From the NCBI GenBank assembly GCA_017395085.1, contig JAFPWF010000025.1:1-53511 (forward strand): a stretch of DNA of 53,511 bases. The letters are read 5' to 3'. The position numbers and the translations under genes were made by a program. This DNA is from Oscillospiraceae bacterium. Its GTDB lineage: Bacteria; Bacillota; Clostridia; Oscillospirales; Oscillospiraceae. Shown here piece after piece: positions 16,568-24,539 of the stretch (its first letter is position 1; the number at the start of each line of letters is the position of its first letter). The notes beneath the pieces are model-generated. The model saw only the letters and a list, made by a program, of their open reading frames with translations. It was not told where the DNA came from and searched no databases.

Positions 16568-17770
16568 TTATACGAGCCGATTCAGATACTCCACACTATA
16601 GCAGGTATACAGCGCAACGGCAACAGGCAATGCTTCCTCGTCGATATCAAAATGCGAATTGTGGTGGGCAACCAGTGTGTCCGGGTTCTCCGGGTTCCCG
16701 GAGCCGACATAGGCGTAGGCACCCGGAATCCGCAGAATGTATTCCGCAAAGTCGTCCCCGCCCAGGTCCGGCTGCCGTGCGGTGATCACATGTTCGCTGC
16801 CGAACAGGGAAACCGCTGTTTTCTGCGCCTCCGATGTGGCTTTCGGATCGTTGATAAGGGCGGAGGTGTTGTCATTCCACTCCAGTTCCGCGGTCCCGCC
16901 GAAGAGTTCGGCGGTCTGCTTTGCAAGCACCTCCAGCTGCGCCTTGACACTGCGGCGGATTTCCGGGGAAAAGACCCGGATGGTCCCTTCCAGTTCCGCC
17001 TCCTGCGCCACCACGTTGTAGGCTGTGCCGGCACGGATTTTTCCGATGCCGATCAGCACGTTTTCCATGGGGCTGGTTCGACGAGTCACCAGTGCCTGTG
17101 CAGAGACCACGATTTGGCTTGCGATGTAAGCAGCGTCGACCCCCTTCTGCGGGACGGATACATGGGCGCCAAGCCCGTGCACCCGGATGCGGAACCAGTC
17201 GACGCTGGCGTTGTTCGGCCCGGGCATCAGCACCACGGAACCGACCGAAACGTTGGAAGCCATGTGCACGCCGAAGGTACGGTCTGCCGGATCAATATAT
17301 CCGCCGTCCACGATCGGCCGTGCTCCGTAGCCCACTTCCTCACCCGGCTGCCAGGTATAGATGACCTTCCCGGAAAACAGGTCCCTGTTTTTGGCAAGGA
17401 TCCGTGCGGCGCCGATCAGCGCTGCGTTGTGGGCGTCGTGCCCGCAGGCGTGCATCTTTCCCGGGATCAGGCTGCGATAGGGCACGTCGTTTTCCTGGGA
17501 TACCGGCAACGCGTCAATATCCGCGCGTAGGGCGATGCAGCGGGCAGGCCCGTCTGCAGGCTTTGTCCCCTCCAGCTCCGCGACCACGCCGGTTCCGGCG
17601 ACGCGGCAGTGCTTCAGCCCGATGGCGTCCAGTTCCCGTTCGATCCGCGCAGCGGTTTCAAACTCTTCCCTGGCGATTTCCGGATGCTGATGAAAATGCC
17701 GCCGCAGCGCCGTCACGTAGGCCTGATCCTCCCGGATCTGCCGGACCAGGCCGGCTTCCAGTTCGTTCAT
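16568..17770 (-). CDS. M20D-family amidohydrolase (N-acyl amino acid hydrolase type)
   Basis: Metal-dependent amidase of the hippurate/IAA-amino-acid hydrolase group. Motifs: ALRADIDALPV, the metal-binding MHACGHDAHNAALIGAARIL, WQPGEEVGYGARPIV, and a dimerisation insert from about 190 to 300. QPDLGGDDFAEYI and AHHNSHFDIDEEAL supply the later metal ligands. At 400 residues it is full length. It is 26 bases after metQ and 29 before nagA. Since MetNIQ-type transporters can carry methionine derivatives, the likely but unproven job is releasing methionine from N-acyl or N-formyl methionine after uptake. Other N-acyl amino acids are equally possible. Confidence 0.88.
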   Translation of the reverse strand: MNELEAGLVRQIREDQAYVTALRRHFHQHPEIAREEFETAARIERELDAIGLKHCRVAGTGVVAELEGTKPADGPARCIALRADIDALPVSQENDVPYRSLIPGKMHACGHDAHNAALIGAARILAKNRDLFSGKVIYTWQPGEEVGYGARPIVDGGYIDPADRTFGVHMASNVSVGSVVLMPGPNNASVDWFRIRVHGLGAHVSVPQKGVDAAYIASQIVVSAQALVTRRTSPMENVLIGIGKIRAGTAYNVVAQEAELEGTIRVFSPEIRRSVKAQLEVLAKQTAELFGGTAELEWNDNTSALINDPKATSEAQKTAVSLFGSEHVITARQPDLGGDDFAEYILRIPGAYAYVGSGNPENPDTLVAHHNSHFDIDEEALPVAVALYTCYSVEYLNRLV

Positions 17771-17796
17771 GTTCTCTTCCCTGTTGTAGATTCCGC

Positions 17797-18741
17797 TCAG
17801 GCGGCTTCGCCTGCGGCGGCCTTCAGCGCGTCGACGGAGTCAAACTGTTTGGAGTACAGGGTCAGAGGGGCCATCAGGGTATCGAAGATGGTTTCGATTT
17901 CATAGCCCTGAGAGTTTACTTCGTTGGCAAGGAACGCCTTGTGCTGGAAGGAGTTCAGGTCGACTTCACCACTGTTCAGCGCCTCGTTGGGCAGGTTGTA
18001 GGCGTCGAAGACCACGAGCTCGATATAGATATTCGCATTGTTCTGGTCCAGCACGTACTGTGCAGCGTTCCAGTGATCATTCGAAGCGCCGCAGACGCCG
18101 ACCGTCACCACGGTTTTCCCGTCTTTTTCGGATTTGTAGCCGTCGATGAGGGCGAGGAGTTCGTCGTTGGAGTAGGAAGTGTCGCTGTAATCAAAGGCAG
18201 GAATGAAGGCCTCGCTGTACTTTGCGATCAGGTACTGGCCGACCAGGTCTGACTGGAAGGCTTCCTGAATGTCGGCGTAGAGGGGGTTGTCCTTATCCTC
18301 GGTGCGGGCTACCACGACGTTCACAAAGGGGTTGCCTTCGTCGCCGGTTGCATCCGCCTGGCTCTCAACGGCAAGGCCGTCGCGGGAGGGAAGCAGGCCG
18401 GTCGGGATGGCATAGGTGCCGTTGATGGTGGCGGCGCCGAAGTCATCCAGGGTGGCAGGCAGGGTGTTGGCCTGGGTGGGGACAATTTCAACGTTGTAGA
18501 GATAGCCAGTTACGTCCTTGAGTTCGGGAACCCAGCCGGCGGCGGGGTCCACGGTGATGAGACCAACGGATTCCAGCAGCTTGATGGCGCGGCCGCCGTT
18601 GGTGGCGTCGTCGGGGATGCCGATCTTCACGGGCTCGCCGGAGGCTGCCGGGGCGGATGCGGGCGCCGCGGCGGAGCCGCAGCCGGCCAAAAGGGAAACG
18701 AGCAAAAGAACGGAAATCACGGTAATGAGAATCTTTTTCAT
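17797..18741 (-). CDS. metQ: Methionine ABC transporter substrate-binding lipoprotein MetQ
   Basis: NlpA/MetQ family lipoprotein. Signal peptide of about 20 residues ending in the lipobox LLAGCGS, a short Ala/Ser/Pro linker, then VKIGIPDDATNGGRAIKLLESVGLI typical of MetQ. The C-terminal part (QFDSVDALKAAAGEAA) is complete at 314 residues. It captures methionine outside the membrane for MetI/MetN. It is 30 bases after metI. The segment NPFVNVVVARTEDKDNP is also usual for this family. Substrate assignment rests on family and operon. Confidence 0.93.
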   Translation of the reverse strand: MKKILITVISVLLLVSLLAGCGSAAAPASAPAASGEPVKIGIPDDATNGGRAIKLLESVGLITVDPAAGWVPELKDVTGYLYNVEIVPTQANTLPATLDDFGAATINGTYAIPTGLLPSRDGLAVESQADATGDEGNPFVNVVVARTEDKDNPLYADIQEAFQSDLVGQYLIAKYSEAFIPAFDYSDTSYSNDELLALIDGYKSEKDGKTVVTVGVCGASNDHWNAAQYVLDQNNANIYIELVVFDAYNLPNEALNSGEVDLNSFQHKAFLANEVNSQGYEIETIFDTLMAPLTLYSKQFDSVDALKAAAGEAA

Positions 18742-18771
18742 TTTGAGTACCTCTTTCTTATTGAGATTGTT

Positions 18772-19488
18772 TTACGGATCGGTTTTGATGTTGCGGTGGA
18801 ACAGCGCTTTGTTGGTGGTACGCCGTGACAGCGTGTTCCCCAGGGTTTGAAGAATGGATACAAAGACCAGCAGAACAACGACGCAGACGTTGACAATGTC
18901 CTGGTGGTGCAGGTTCTGCCCGTAGTTGATGGCAAAGCTTCCGATTCCGCCGGCTCCTACGGCGCCCGCCATGGTGGTCAGGCCGATCAGGCTGATGGCC
19001 GTCACGGTCACCACGCGGATGAGGTCGGGAACCGCTTCATGCAGGTATACCCGGAAAACAATGCCTAGTTTGCTGCTGCCCATGGCAGTGGCTGCTTCCA
19101 CTTTACCGGGACTCACGCCGGCCAGCGCCACTTCGACCTGACGGGTGAAGAACGGAACCGCGCCGAACACCAGGGGAACGATCGCACCCCTGACGCCGAT
19201 CGCCGTGCCCACAAGCCATCGGGTCAGCGGAATGAGGAAGATCAGCAGGATCACAAATGGTATGGAGCGGAAAATGTTGGTCACGAGGTCAACGATCCGG
19301 TAGACCACTTTGTTCTCGCTGATCCCGCCGGGCTTTGTGATCGTCAGGAGAATTCCGAAAAACGCTCCGAACACGAATGTGAAGCCGCCCGCGATCAGGA
19401 ACATCTGCCAGGTCGCCCGGCAACTGTCGGCAAATTTATCGGTATATGCCGCCACATTCGGCATGATACTCGCCAGCCATTCAGCCAT
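18772..19488 (-). CDS. metI: Methionine ABC transporter permease MetI
   Basis: Membrane subunit with five or six helices. The EAA-type cytoplasmic loop that contacts the ATPase is near VEAATAMGSSKLGIVFRVYLHEA, followed by LIGLTTMAGAVGAGGIGSFAINYG, a near-diagnostic MetI segment. The protein is 238 residues and its start overlaps the metN stop by 8 bases, which implies coupled translation. Confidence 0.95.
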   Translation of the reverse strand: MAEWLASIMPNVAAYTDKFADSCRATWQMFLIAGGFTFVFGAFFGILLTITKPGGISENKVVYRIVDLVTNIFRSIPFVILLIFLIPLTRWLVGTAIGVRGAIVPLVFGAVPFFTRQVEVALAGVSPGKVEAATAMGSSKLGIVFRVYLHEAVPDLIRVVTVTAISLIGLTTMAGAVGAGGIGSFAINYGQNLHHQDIVNVCVVVLLVFVSILQTLGNTLSRRTTNKALFHRNIKTDP

Positions 19489-20563
19489 GCTCGATCACCT
19501 CCACTCTTACCTTGTGCTGCCGCAGATAGTCTATGGCAGCCTGCCGGTTTTCCGGCTCGCCTTCCACCTTCAGCACGAGGCCTCCCAGAGCCTTGCCCTG
19601 AAGGATTTCCACACTCCCGAGATAAATATTCATGTTGACGTCAAAACGCCGTGACACATCCGAAACCAGAGGCTCGTCGACGTTCTGTTCGGCAAACACG
19701 CACTTGATGAGGGTATCGTCGCTGCTGACCATATCCAGATCCTGCTTGATGAGCTCGTTGATTTTGCCCAGGCCCGAGGAGGTGCCGACGAACTTCCGGG
19801 TGATCGCCTGCTGCGGATTGGAAAACACGTCGTAGACGTTCCCCTCTTCCACAACCCGTCCGTTCTCCATCACCGCGACCCGGTCGCAGATGGATTTGAC
19901 GACTGCCATCTCGTGCGTGATCAGCACGATGGTCAGGTTCAGCTTCCGGTTCAGGTCCTTCAGCAGCTTCAGAATGGATTCCGTCGCGTCCGGGTCGAGT
20001 GCGGAGGTCGCCTCGTCCGACAGGAGGATGCGGGGATTGCTGGCAAGCGCCCTTGCGATCGCCACGCGCTGCTTCTGGCCGCCAGAGAGTTCCGAGGGAT
20101 AGGCGTTGACCTTGTCCGTCAGGTCCACCAGCTCCAGCAGCTCCAGCACGCGCTTCCGGATGCTCTCACGGTCCCGGCCGGTATATTTCAGCGGGTAGGC
20201 GATGTTGTCATACACCGTGCTGCGGTCGAGAAGATTGAAGTGCTGGAAGATCATGCCCAGGTTCTTCCTGAGCGCCTTGAGGTGCCTTTCGGTGAGCTTC
20301 ACTTCCGTTTCCGAGCCTTCGGCCCGGTAAAAGCTGACTCCGTTTTTCACGGTGATGCTGCCGATGCCGTCGATGGTAATGCTGCCGGCGTCCGGCTTCT
20401 CAAGATAATTGATACATCGGACCAGCGTGGACTTCCCCGCCCCGGAGTATCCGACGATGCCGTAAACCTGGCCGCTTTCCACGCGGATGCTCACATCCTG
20501 CAGGGCGTTGATCTCCTCGTCCGGAGAGACATAGGTTTTTGACAGATTCTTCAGTTCAATCAT
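19481..20563 (-). CDS. metN: Methionine ABC transporter ATP-binding protein MetN
   Basis: ATPase of the methionine importer. Walker A GYSGAGKSTL (about 38-47), Q-loop around MIFQHFNLL, signature LSGGQKQRVA, Walker B ILLSDEATSALDP and switch HEMAV. The C-terminal 95 residues form the NIL/ACT-like domain (from about 265, FAEQNVDEPLVSDVSRRF to the end) that in relatives binds methionine and inhibits transport. The protein is 360 residues. The ATG at 20563 has GGGAG somewhat far upstream. It lies just after an intrinsic terminator and a Met-rich leader ORF, so its expression is probably controlled by attenuation. Confidence 0.95.
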   Translation of the reverse strand: MIELKNLSKTYVSPDEEINALQDVSIRVESGQVYGIVGYSGAGKSTLVRCINYLEKPDAGSITIDGIGSITVKNGVSFYRAEGSETEVKLTERHLKALRKNLGMIFQHFNLLDRSTVYDNIAYPLKYTGRDRESIRKRVLELLELVDLTDKVNAYPSELSGGQKQRVAIARALASNPRILLSDEATSALDPDATESILKLLKDLNRKLNLTIVLITHEMAVVKSICDRVAVMENGRVVEEGNVYDVFSNPQQAITRKFVGTSSGLGKINELIKQDLDMVSSDDTLIKCVFAEQNVDEPLVSDVSRRFDVNMNIYLGSVEILQGKALGGLVLKVEGEPENRQAAIDYLRQHKVRVEVIEHG

Positions 20564-20594
20564 ATTTGTCTGCTGCTCCCGCTCGTATTCTGAG

Positions 20595-20631
20595 AAACAA
20601 AAAGACCCGGATGCTCACTCGCGTCCGGGTC
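20595..20631 (-). terminator. Intrinsic terminator in the metN leader (attenuator)
   Basis: On the minus strand GACCCGGACGC (20631-20621), loop GAGTGA and GCATCCGGGTC (20614-20604). They pair in 10 of 11 positions with one C-A mismatch and are followed by TTTTTGTTT. It lies 32 bases before metN and 22 bases after the leader-peptide stop, where it would block the operon unless overridden. Confidence 0.85.
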
Positions 20632-20653
20632 CGGTTGAATCCAATAAGCTCAA

Positions 20654-20761
20654 TCAGATGGCGTTTCGGTCGGGTGAAGCATTCTTTTCTGCGCGCGACA
20701 TCATGCACATGCTGCACATGTGCATCGCCATCATCATGCTGCTGCGGCTGTCAAAACGCAT
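20654..20761 (-). CDS. Methionine-rich leader peptide of the metNIQ operon
   Basis: 35-codon reading frame, not previously a recognised family to my knowledge. ATG at 20761 follows AAGGAG with a 10-base gap, and the stop is TGA at 20656-20654. Met codons are at positions 1, 9, 10, 11, 13, 15, 18, 20 and 21, so eight of thirteen residues from 9 to 21 are Met, interspersed with Cys16 and Cys19. The remainder is polar (Ser, Arg, Asp, Asn). The codons for residues 13-20 also form a 9-bp hairpin (ATGCACATG with CATGTGCAT). It lies between a perfect promoter and an intrinsic terminator in front of a methionine importer, the layout of ribosome-mediated attenuation. It could be a chance ORF, but the Met density and context make that unlikely. 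Confidence 0.8.
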   Translation of the reverse strand: MRFDSRSSMMMAMHMCSMCMMSRAEKNASPDRNAI

Positions 20762-20792
20762 TCGAAAGCTTCTCCTTCCCTGTGTTGGGCTG

Positions 20793-20821
20793 ATTATAGG
20801 CCTCGCTTTTCCGCTTGTCAA
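20793..20821 (-). promoter_or_regulatory. Consensus promoter of the metNIQ operon
   Basis: Minus strand TTGACA (20821-20816), exactly 17 bases, TATAAT (20798-20793): a full sigma-70 consensus. Transcription would start near 20786, about 25 bases before the leader ATG. Such a strong promoter fits control by attenuation rather than by initiation. Confidence 0.88.
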
Positions 20822-20843
20822 CGGGCCTTCAAATTTTTAGAAA

Positions 20844-20868
20844 GGCTTCCGATTTTTCATCGGAAGCC
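20844..20868 (-). terminator. Terminator of the efflux operon
   Basis: Perfect 10-bp stem GGCTTCCGAT/ATCGGAAGCC with a 5-base loop, followed on the minus strand by TTTCT. It closes the operon that ends with the YdcF-like gene and insulates the met promoter. Confidence 0.8.
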
Positions 20869-20936
20869 CTTGGATAATCTTGTGCATTTTTTACGGACAT
20901 CCATTCCGCTTTCTCATGGATGACGCGGGCCGTGCG

Positions 20937-22109
20937 TTACGCCGCCGGGAGCAGCTCGTCGCTGCCGGTAAACTCCGACCATTCCGGCATCTCGAATCCG
21001 GCATCTGTTTCCGCAGCAAAGTCTTCGGTCAGGTCCGGTTCCTCCGCAGCAAATTCTTCCTCTGTTGCGGGCTCTTCTTCCTCCGGGAGGGCCTCATCTT
21101 CCGGAACAGCTTCCGGCAACGCTTCCTCTTCGTGCGGGGCGGCGTTCTCCGCGGAAGTCTCCCCAGCGGGGGCTTCCTCCTCCGGCTGTACGGGCGGTTT
21201 CCCGGCGGTCATCCCCTGAAGCGCATCTCTGGGCAGTTCAAGTATTCCCGCAATCTGCCGCGCGGCAATCTGCGCATCGTTCCGGTAATCGGGCACCTCG
21301 GGGGCGATGTCGCAGGAATAATTTCCAAGAATCTCCACCGAATAGCCGTGCTGGTGCCTATATAATTCTGCAAGGGCGTTGTAAACCGCCTGCCCCCAGC
21401 GCTGGTGGTACGACGACGTGACAATGGTCATCGACCGGACGCCGTTGGCCTGCAGGATCTTCAGGGTGTTGACCGCGTTTTCCTGGGTGGTCATCGCCTG
21501 CTCGTCGGTATAAATGCGCGAAGCCTCGATGCCGCATTCCTCCGTCAGGTACGCCTTCATCAGGCCGGCTTCGGTATGCTTCTGCGGATTGTTGTCGCCG
21601 GTCGCGCCGCCCGAGCAGACCAGAATCGCGTTGGGGAACTCCCGCGCAACGGCAGCCGCCGCCTCACAGCGTGCCTTCAGCTCCGGCTGCATTTCGCCGT
21701 TTCGAAGCACATAGCCGAGCACCACGATGGCGTGGCCGGCATCGTCCGGGATCCCGGCGTCTTCCGGCACGGCCGCCTTTTCCTCGCCGTGATGCAGGTA
21801 CAGGCTGTAATCCGGGTCCAGATACACGGCGCTCCAGTGGTCCGCGATTCCTTTTGCGATGGCATAGTCATCTTCACTGACGGAACGGATCGCTTCCAGG
21901 TCCGCCTCGATTTTCGACGCATCCCCGTCCGTCGGATCCTGGTACGCGTTTACAAGGTCAACGAGCAGCGCGCCGACATTGGCGCCGTTCTCCGCTGTGA
22001 TCGGCCGCTTTTCCGCCGGCTTCTGCCTGGGTCCAAGGAAGAGCAGAACAAGCCCCAAAAGCGCGAACAGCGCGGCCAGAATCGCAATGATTCTGCGTCC
22101 TTTCATCAT
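20937..22109 (-). CDS. YdcF/ElyC-SanA (DUF218) family membrane protein with long acidic tail
   Basis: One N-terminal membrane helix (about residues 6-26), an N-terminal helical region, then a DUF218 fold: HAIVVLGYVL (about 125), ILVCSGGATGDNN, acidic-Arg segment EASRIYTDEQAMTTQENAVN, and MTIVTSSYHQRWGQAVYNAL. Residues from about 305 to 390 form an unusual tail made almost wholly of Glu, Ala and Pro with no membrane anchor. DUF218 proteins are linked to envelope integrity and lipid carrier handling in other bacteria; no activity is known here. ATG 22109 follows GGAGGAAGC. It is last in a six-gene minus-strand unit. Confidence 0.82.
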   Translation of the reverse strand: MMKGRRIIAILAALFALLGLVLLFLGPRQKPAEKRPITAENGANVGALLVDLVNAYQDPTDGDASKIEADLEAIRSVSEDDYAIAKGIADHWSAVYLDPDYSLYLHHGEEKAAVPEDAGIPDDAGHAIVVLGYVLRNGEMQPELKARCEAAAAVAREFPNAILVCSGGATGDNNPQKHTEAGLMKAYLTEECGIEASRIYTDEQAMTTQENAVNTLKILQANGVRSMTIVTSSYHQRWGQAVYNALAELYRHQHGYSVEILGNYSCDIAPEVPDYRNDAQIAARQIAGILELPRDALQGMTAGKPPVQPEEEAPAGETSAENAAPHEEEALPEAVPEDEALPEEEEPATEEEFAAEEPDLTEDFAAETDAGFEMPEWSEFTGSDELLPAA

Positions 22110-22129
22110 GCTTCCTCCGTTCCCGGCAT

Positions 22130-22621
22130 TTATCCGAACAGGGCTGCCAGCCAGTCTCTCGCATCTTCAAATGCTTCCCTGCCCTGTTCGACGCCCTGCT
22201 CGACGCCCTGCATGCCAGCCTTGCTGATGCGGTCAAAGAGCTCGTTCAGTCTCTCCGACGCCTCGCGCAGATCCTGCAGCACCTGTGCGGGATTGTCGAA
22301 GCCCGCCTTCTTCATCTCGTCGAAGAGCTTGCGGACGTTCTCCGTATTGTCGTACAGGTCCCTGATCGCCTGGCCGGGATCTTCGATGCCTGCGTCCGCT
22401 AACGCGTCAAAAATGCCCTGGACTTTCTCCATAGCGGCGTCCACTTTGACCAGGCTCTCCTCAACCTTTTGCGTGGTTGCGGAAATCCTTGTCCAGGCAA
22501 AGAACAGCCCTGCGGCTAGCGCCAGAATCAGCACGATGGCAACGATCAGTTCGATTTTTCTCTGCCGTTCGAGCCTGTTCTTGGCTTCCAGCAGTTCCAG
22601 CAGGATATCATGGTCGCTCAT
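22130..22621 (-). CDS. Single-pass membrane protein with coiled-coil exterior
   Basis: Not recognised. 163 residues: a short charged cytoplasmic helix (LLEAKNRLERQRK), one membrane helix at about 24-44, then an amphipathic, heptad-like exterior segment (KVEESLVKVDAAMEKVQGIFDAL) with a repeated A-G-x-D/E-x-P pattern (ADAGIEDPGQAIRDL, KKAGFDNPAQVLQDL). The ATG at 22621 overlaps the upstream adaptor stop (TGA at 22625-22623), so translation is coupled. Being fixed in an ABC efflux operon, it may assist complex assembly. That is inference from position. Confidence 0.75.
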   Translation of the reverse strand: MSDHDILLELLEAKNRLERQRKIELIVAIVLILALAAGLFFAWTRISATTQKVEESLVKVDAAMEKVQGIFDALADAGIEDPGQAIRDLYDNTENVRKLFDEMKKAGFDNPAQVLQDLREASERLNELFDRISKAGMQGVEQGVEQGREAFEDARDWLAALFG

Positions 22622-22622
22622 A

Positions 22623-24527
22623 TCAGTTTCCCTCCTCAACGGGCAGATAGTATTCGTAGAACACCACCTGGCCTTCTGCCAGGCCGCTCACGATTTCCAC
22701 CATCTCGCCGTCGGACACGCCGGTTACCACAGGCAGTTCTCCCAACAGTGTGCCGGTCTTGTGGTCCGCGGCTGTGTAGACAAAGCACTGACTTCCCCGA
22801 TCATACACGGCAGCCGCCGGCAGCACCAGCCCGGTTATTACGCAGCGGTGCACCACAACGGATGCATTCATGCCGTTCAGCATGTCCGGTGCGCGGTCCA
22901 GGCGCAGTTTGACGGTGTACTTGCTGTTCCCGCCGGAGTTTTTCCCGACGGCCGAAACTTCCTCAACCACGGCGGTAAAGCTCCGGTTCGGTAGGGCGTC
23001 GACCTGAACATCGGCTTTCTGCCCGGGTTCGTAATAGGCGATATCCAGTTCATCTACACTCATGGTGACGGTCATGCTGGAATCCGGAATGACGGACATA
23101 ACGGTTTTCTCCTGCCGAGGAAACAGATCGTCATTCTGTGTTTCGCCGCCTATGATTACAAAGTCGTCAGAGTCAAAGGAAGGTATTTCCGGTGTAAGGT
23201 TGCGTATAAATGTTACTTTTTGAGGCTTATATACGATCTCTGACGGCATTTTATTCTTTTCAATCATGATTAAATCAAATGGCTTGATTTGAGATTTATA
23301 ATTTGGAGGATTGTATTCCACATCATCTGTTAATTCTAATATCATTAGATTTCCATAGAACTCCTGAGAAACATTACCTGTAAAAATACCCTGTAAGAGT
23401 TCCTTAAGATTATCCTCCGACATGCCATCTACTTTAATCCCTCTTACCGTGTTCCCAACAGGGCTTTCAATGATTAAAACCGAATGTATGTCTGGTTTTG
23501 TTTCATTTGCCAGAAGCTTCAGCACCGGTTTTTTATCGATTGCAGCAGTGTTCTTGATGATGCTTTTGTCAACACCGGTGATAAAGCCAGTTTCCGGCGC
23601 TTTGATGGTATCGTCGGCATAGAGGGCGAACAGTTCCGTCATCAGATCTTCGTACTGCCGACGTTTTGTGACCAGAGATCGGTACTCTTCATTGCCGTGT
23701 TCAAAGTTCAGGCAGACCATTCTGGTTCCAGCAAAAACCATCTGGTTTTCGGTGACCACAATGTTGGCAACATTGCCCTGGGTGGCAATCACATTCCAGG
23801 GGCTGTGCACCTCCAGAACCCCGGTTCCCACTTCAGTTCTATCTTCGGACAGCACGGTGACTTCATCACCGACCGTAGGCTCCTGATCCGAGAGGATCAC
23901 GGTCAGGACATCGTCCAGTTTGGTTTCCACCCGGGCCGGCATTTCCCTCCCGTCAGAGAGGCGAACGGTCAGTTTGTCACCCGCGCGAATCGGGAGATCC
24001 GTTTGTACTTTGGTCATCAGCAGACCATCGATAGAAACCACGATCAGCGCGCCATGCTCCGTCACCACCTGCGCCGCATCATCACCCACGCGGGCATAAA
24101 TCGCCTTGACACGGCCGACCGCCTGGGATTGTAGCCAGGAATACTCGGCGTCCCGAAGCGCTACCTGCATTTTCTCGGTGAGGATGTCCATGCTGTGCTG
24201 CACTTCGCTGATTGCGCTCAGCAGAGTCACACGGTCGACTTTCGCAACCGGCTGCCCGGCTTCGACACGATCGCCGTTATCTACCAGAAATTCTTCAATC
24301 TCCACAGCTGTGGGAATCTCAATTTCAACAGGATCCTCGGCAGTCAGCGTTCCGCCGCCGCCCAAAGTGTTTTCCACCTCACCCATGGTCGCCACCGCCG
24401 TCAGGATGGTTGCCTTTTCACCGGTTTCCACACTGCGTGCAAGCCGCGGCAGCAGCGCCAGAACCAGCGCCAGCACCGCAAAGCCAACCCATGGAAGAAT
24501 TCTGCGAAGTTTGCTTTTTTTCTTCAT
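22623..24527 (-). CDS. MacA/HlyD-like efflux adaptor protein with a foreign-looking insertion
   Basis: Membrane-fusion protein: N-terminal helix (about 10-30), lipoyl/barrel-sandwich halves around EEFLVDNGDRVEAGQPVAKVD and IKAPETGFITGVD, and a C-terminal beta-barrel and proximal region (ALPNRSFTAVVEEVSAVGKNSGGNSKYTVKLRL, VYTAADHKTGTL). At 634 residues it is longer than the paralogue at 26422-28116. The extra length is mostly residues 330-460, which are coded by DNA of about one-third G+C while the rest is near 58%. It lies 12 bases after the permease gene. In monoderm MacAB-like systems such proteins sit outside the membrane and guide export. The substrate is unknown. Confidence 0.85.
   Translation of the reverse strand: MKKKSKLRRILPWVGFAVLALVLALLPRLARSVETGEKATILTAVATMGEVENTLGGGGTLTAEDPVEIEIPTAVEIEEFLVDNGDRVEAGQPVAKVDRVTLLSAISEVQHSMDILTEKMQVALRDAEYSWLQSQAVGRVKAIYARVGDDAAQVVTEHGALIVVSIDGLLMTKVQTDLPIRAGDKLTVRLSDGREMPARVETKLDDVLTVILSDQEPTVGDEVTVLSEDRTEVGTGVLEVHSPWNVIATQGNVANIVVTENQMVFAGTRMVCLNFEHGNEEYRSLVTKRRQYEDLMTELFALYADDTIKAPETGFITGVDKSIIKNTAAIDKKPVLKLLANETKPDIHSVLIIESPVGNTVRGIKVDGMSEDNLKELLQGIFTGNVSQEFYGNLMILELTDDVEYNPPNYKSQIKPFDLIMIEKNKMPSEIVYKPQKVTFIRNLTPEIPSFDSDDFVIIGGETQNDDLFPRQEKTVMSVIPDSSMTVTMSVDELDIAYYEPGQKADVQVDALPNRSFTAVVEEVSAVGKNSGGNSKYTVKLRLDRAPDMLNGMNASVVVHRCVITGLVLPAAAVYDRGSQCFVYTAADHKTGTLLGELPVVTGVSDGEMVEIVSGLAEGQVVFYEYYLPVEEGN
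23150..23500. other. AT-rich insertion inside the adaptor gene
   Basis: By direct count 23221-23400 has about 31% G+C, against roughly 58% on both sides. The frame stays open and encodes an extra domain (about residues 340-460) absent from the paralogue. Borders are approximate. Confidence 0.65.
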
Positions 24528-24539
24528 GCTCTTCCCTCC

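Noticed and set aside
20564-20825. S-box (SAM) riboswitch or T-box in the metN leader
   Set aside because: I found no T-box core sequence and no S-box conserved blocks. The leader is fully occupied by the Met-rich ORF and terminator.
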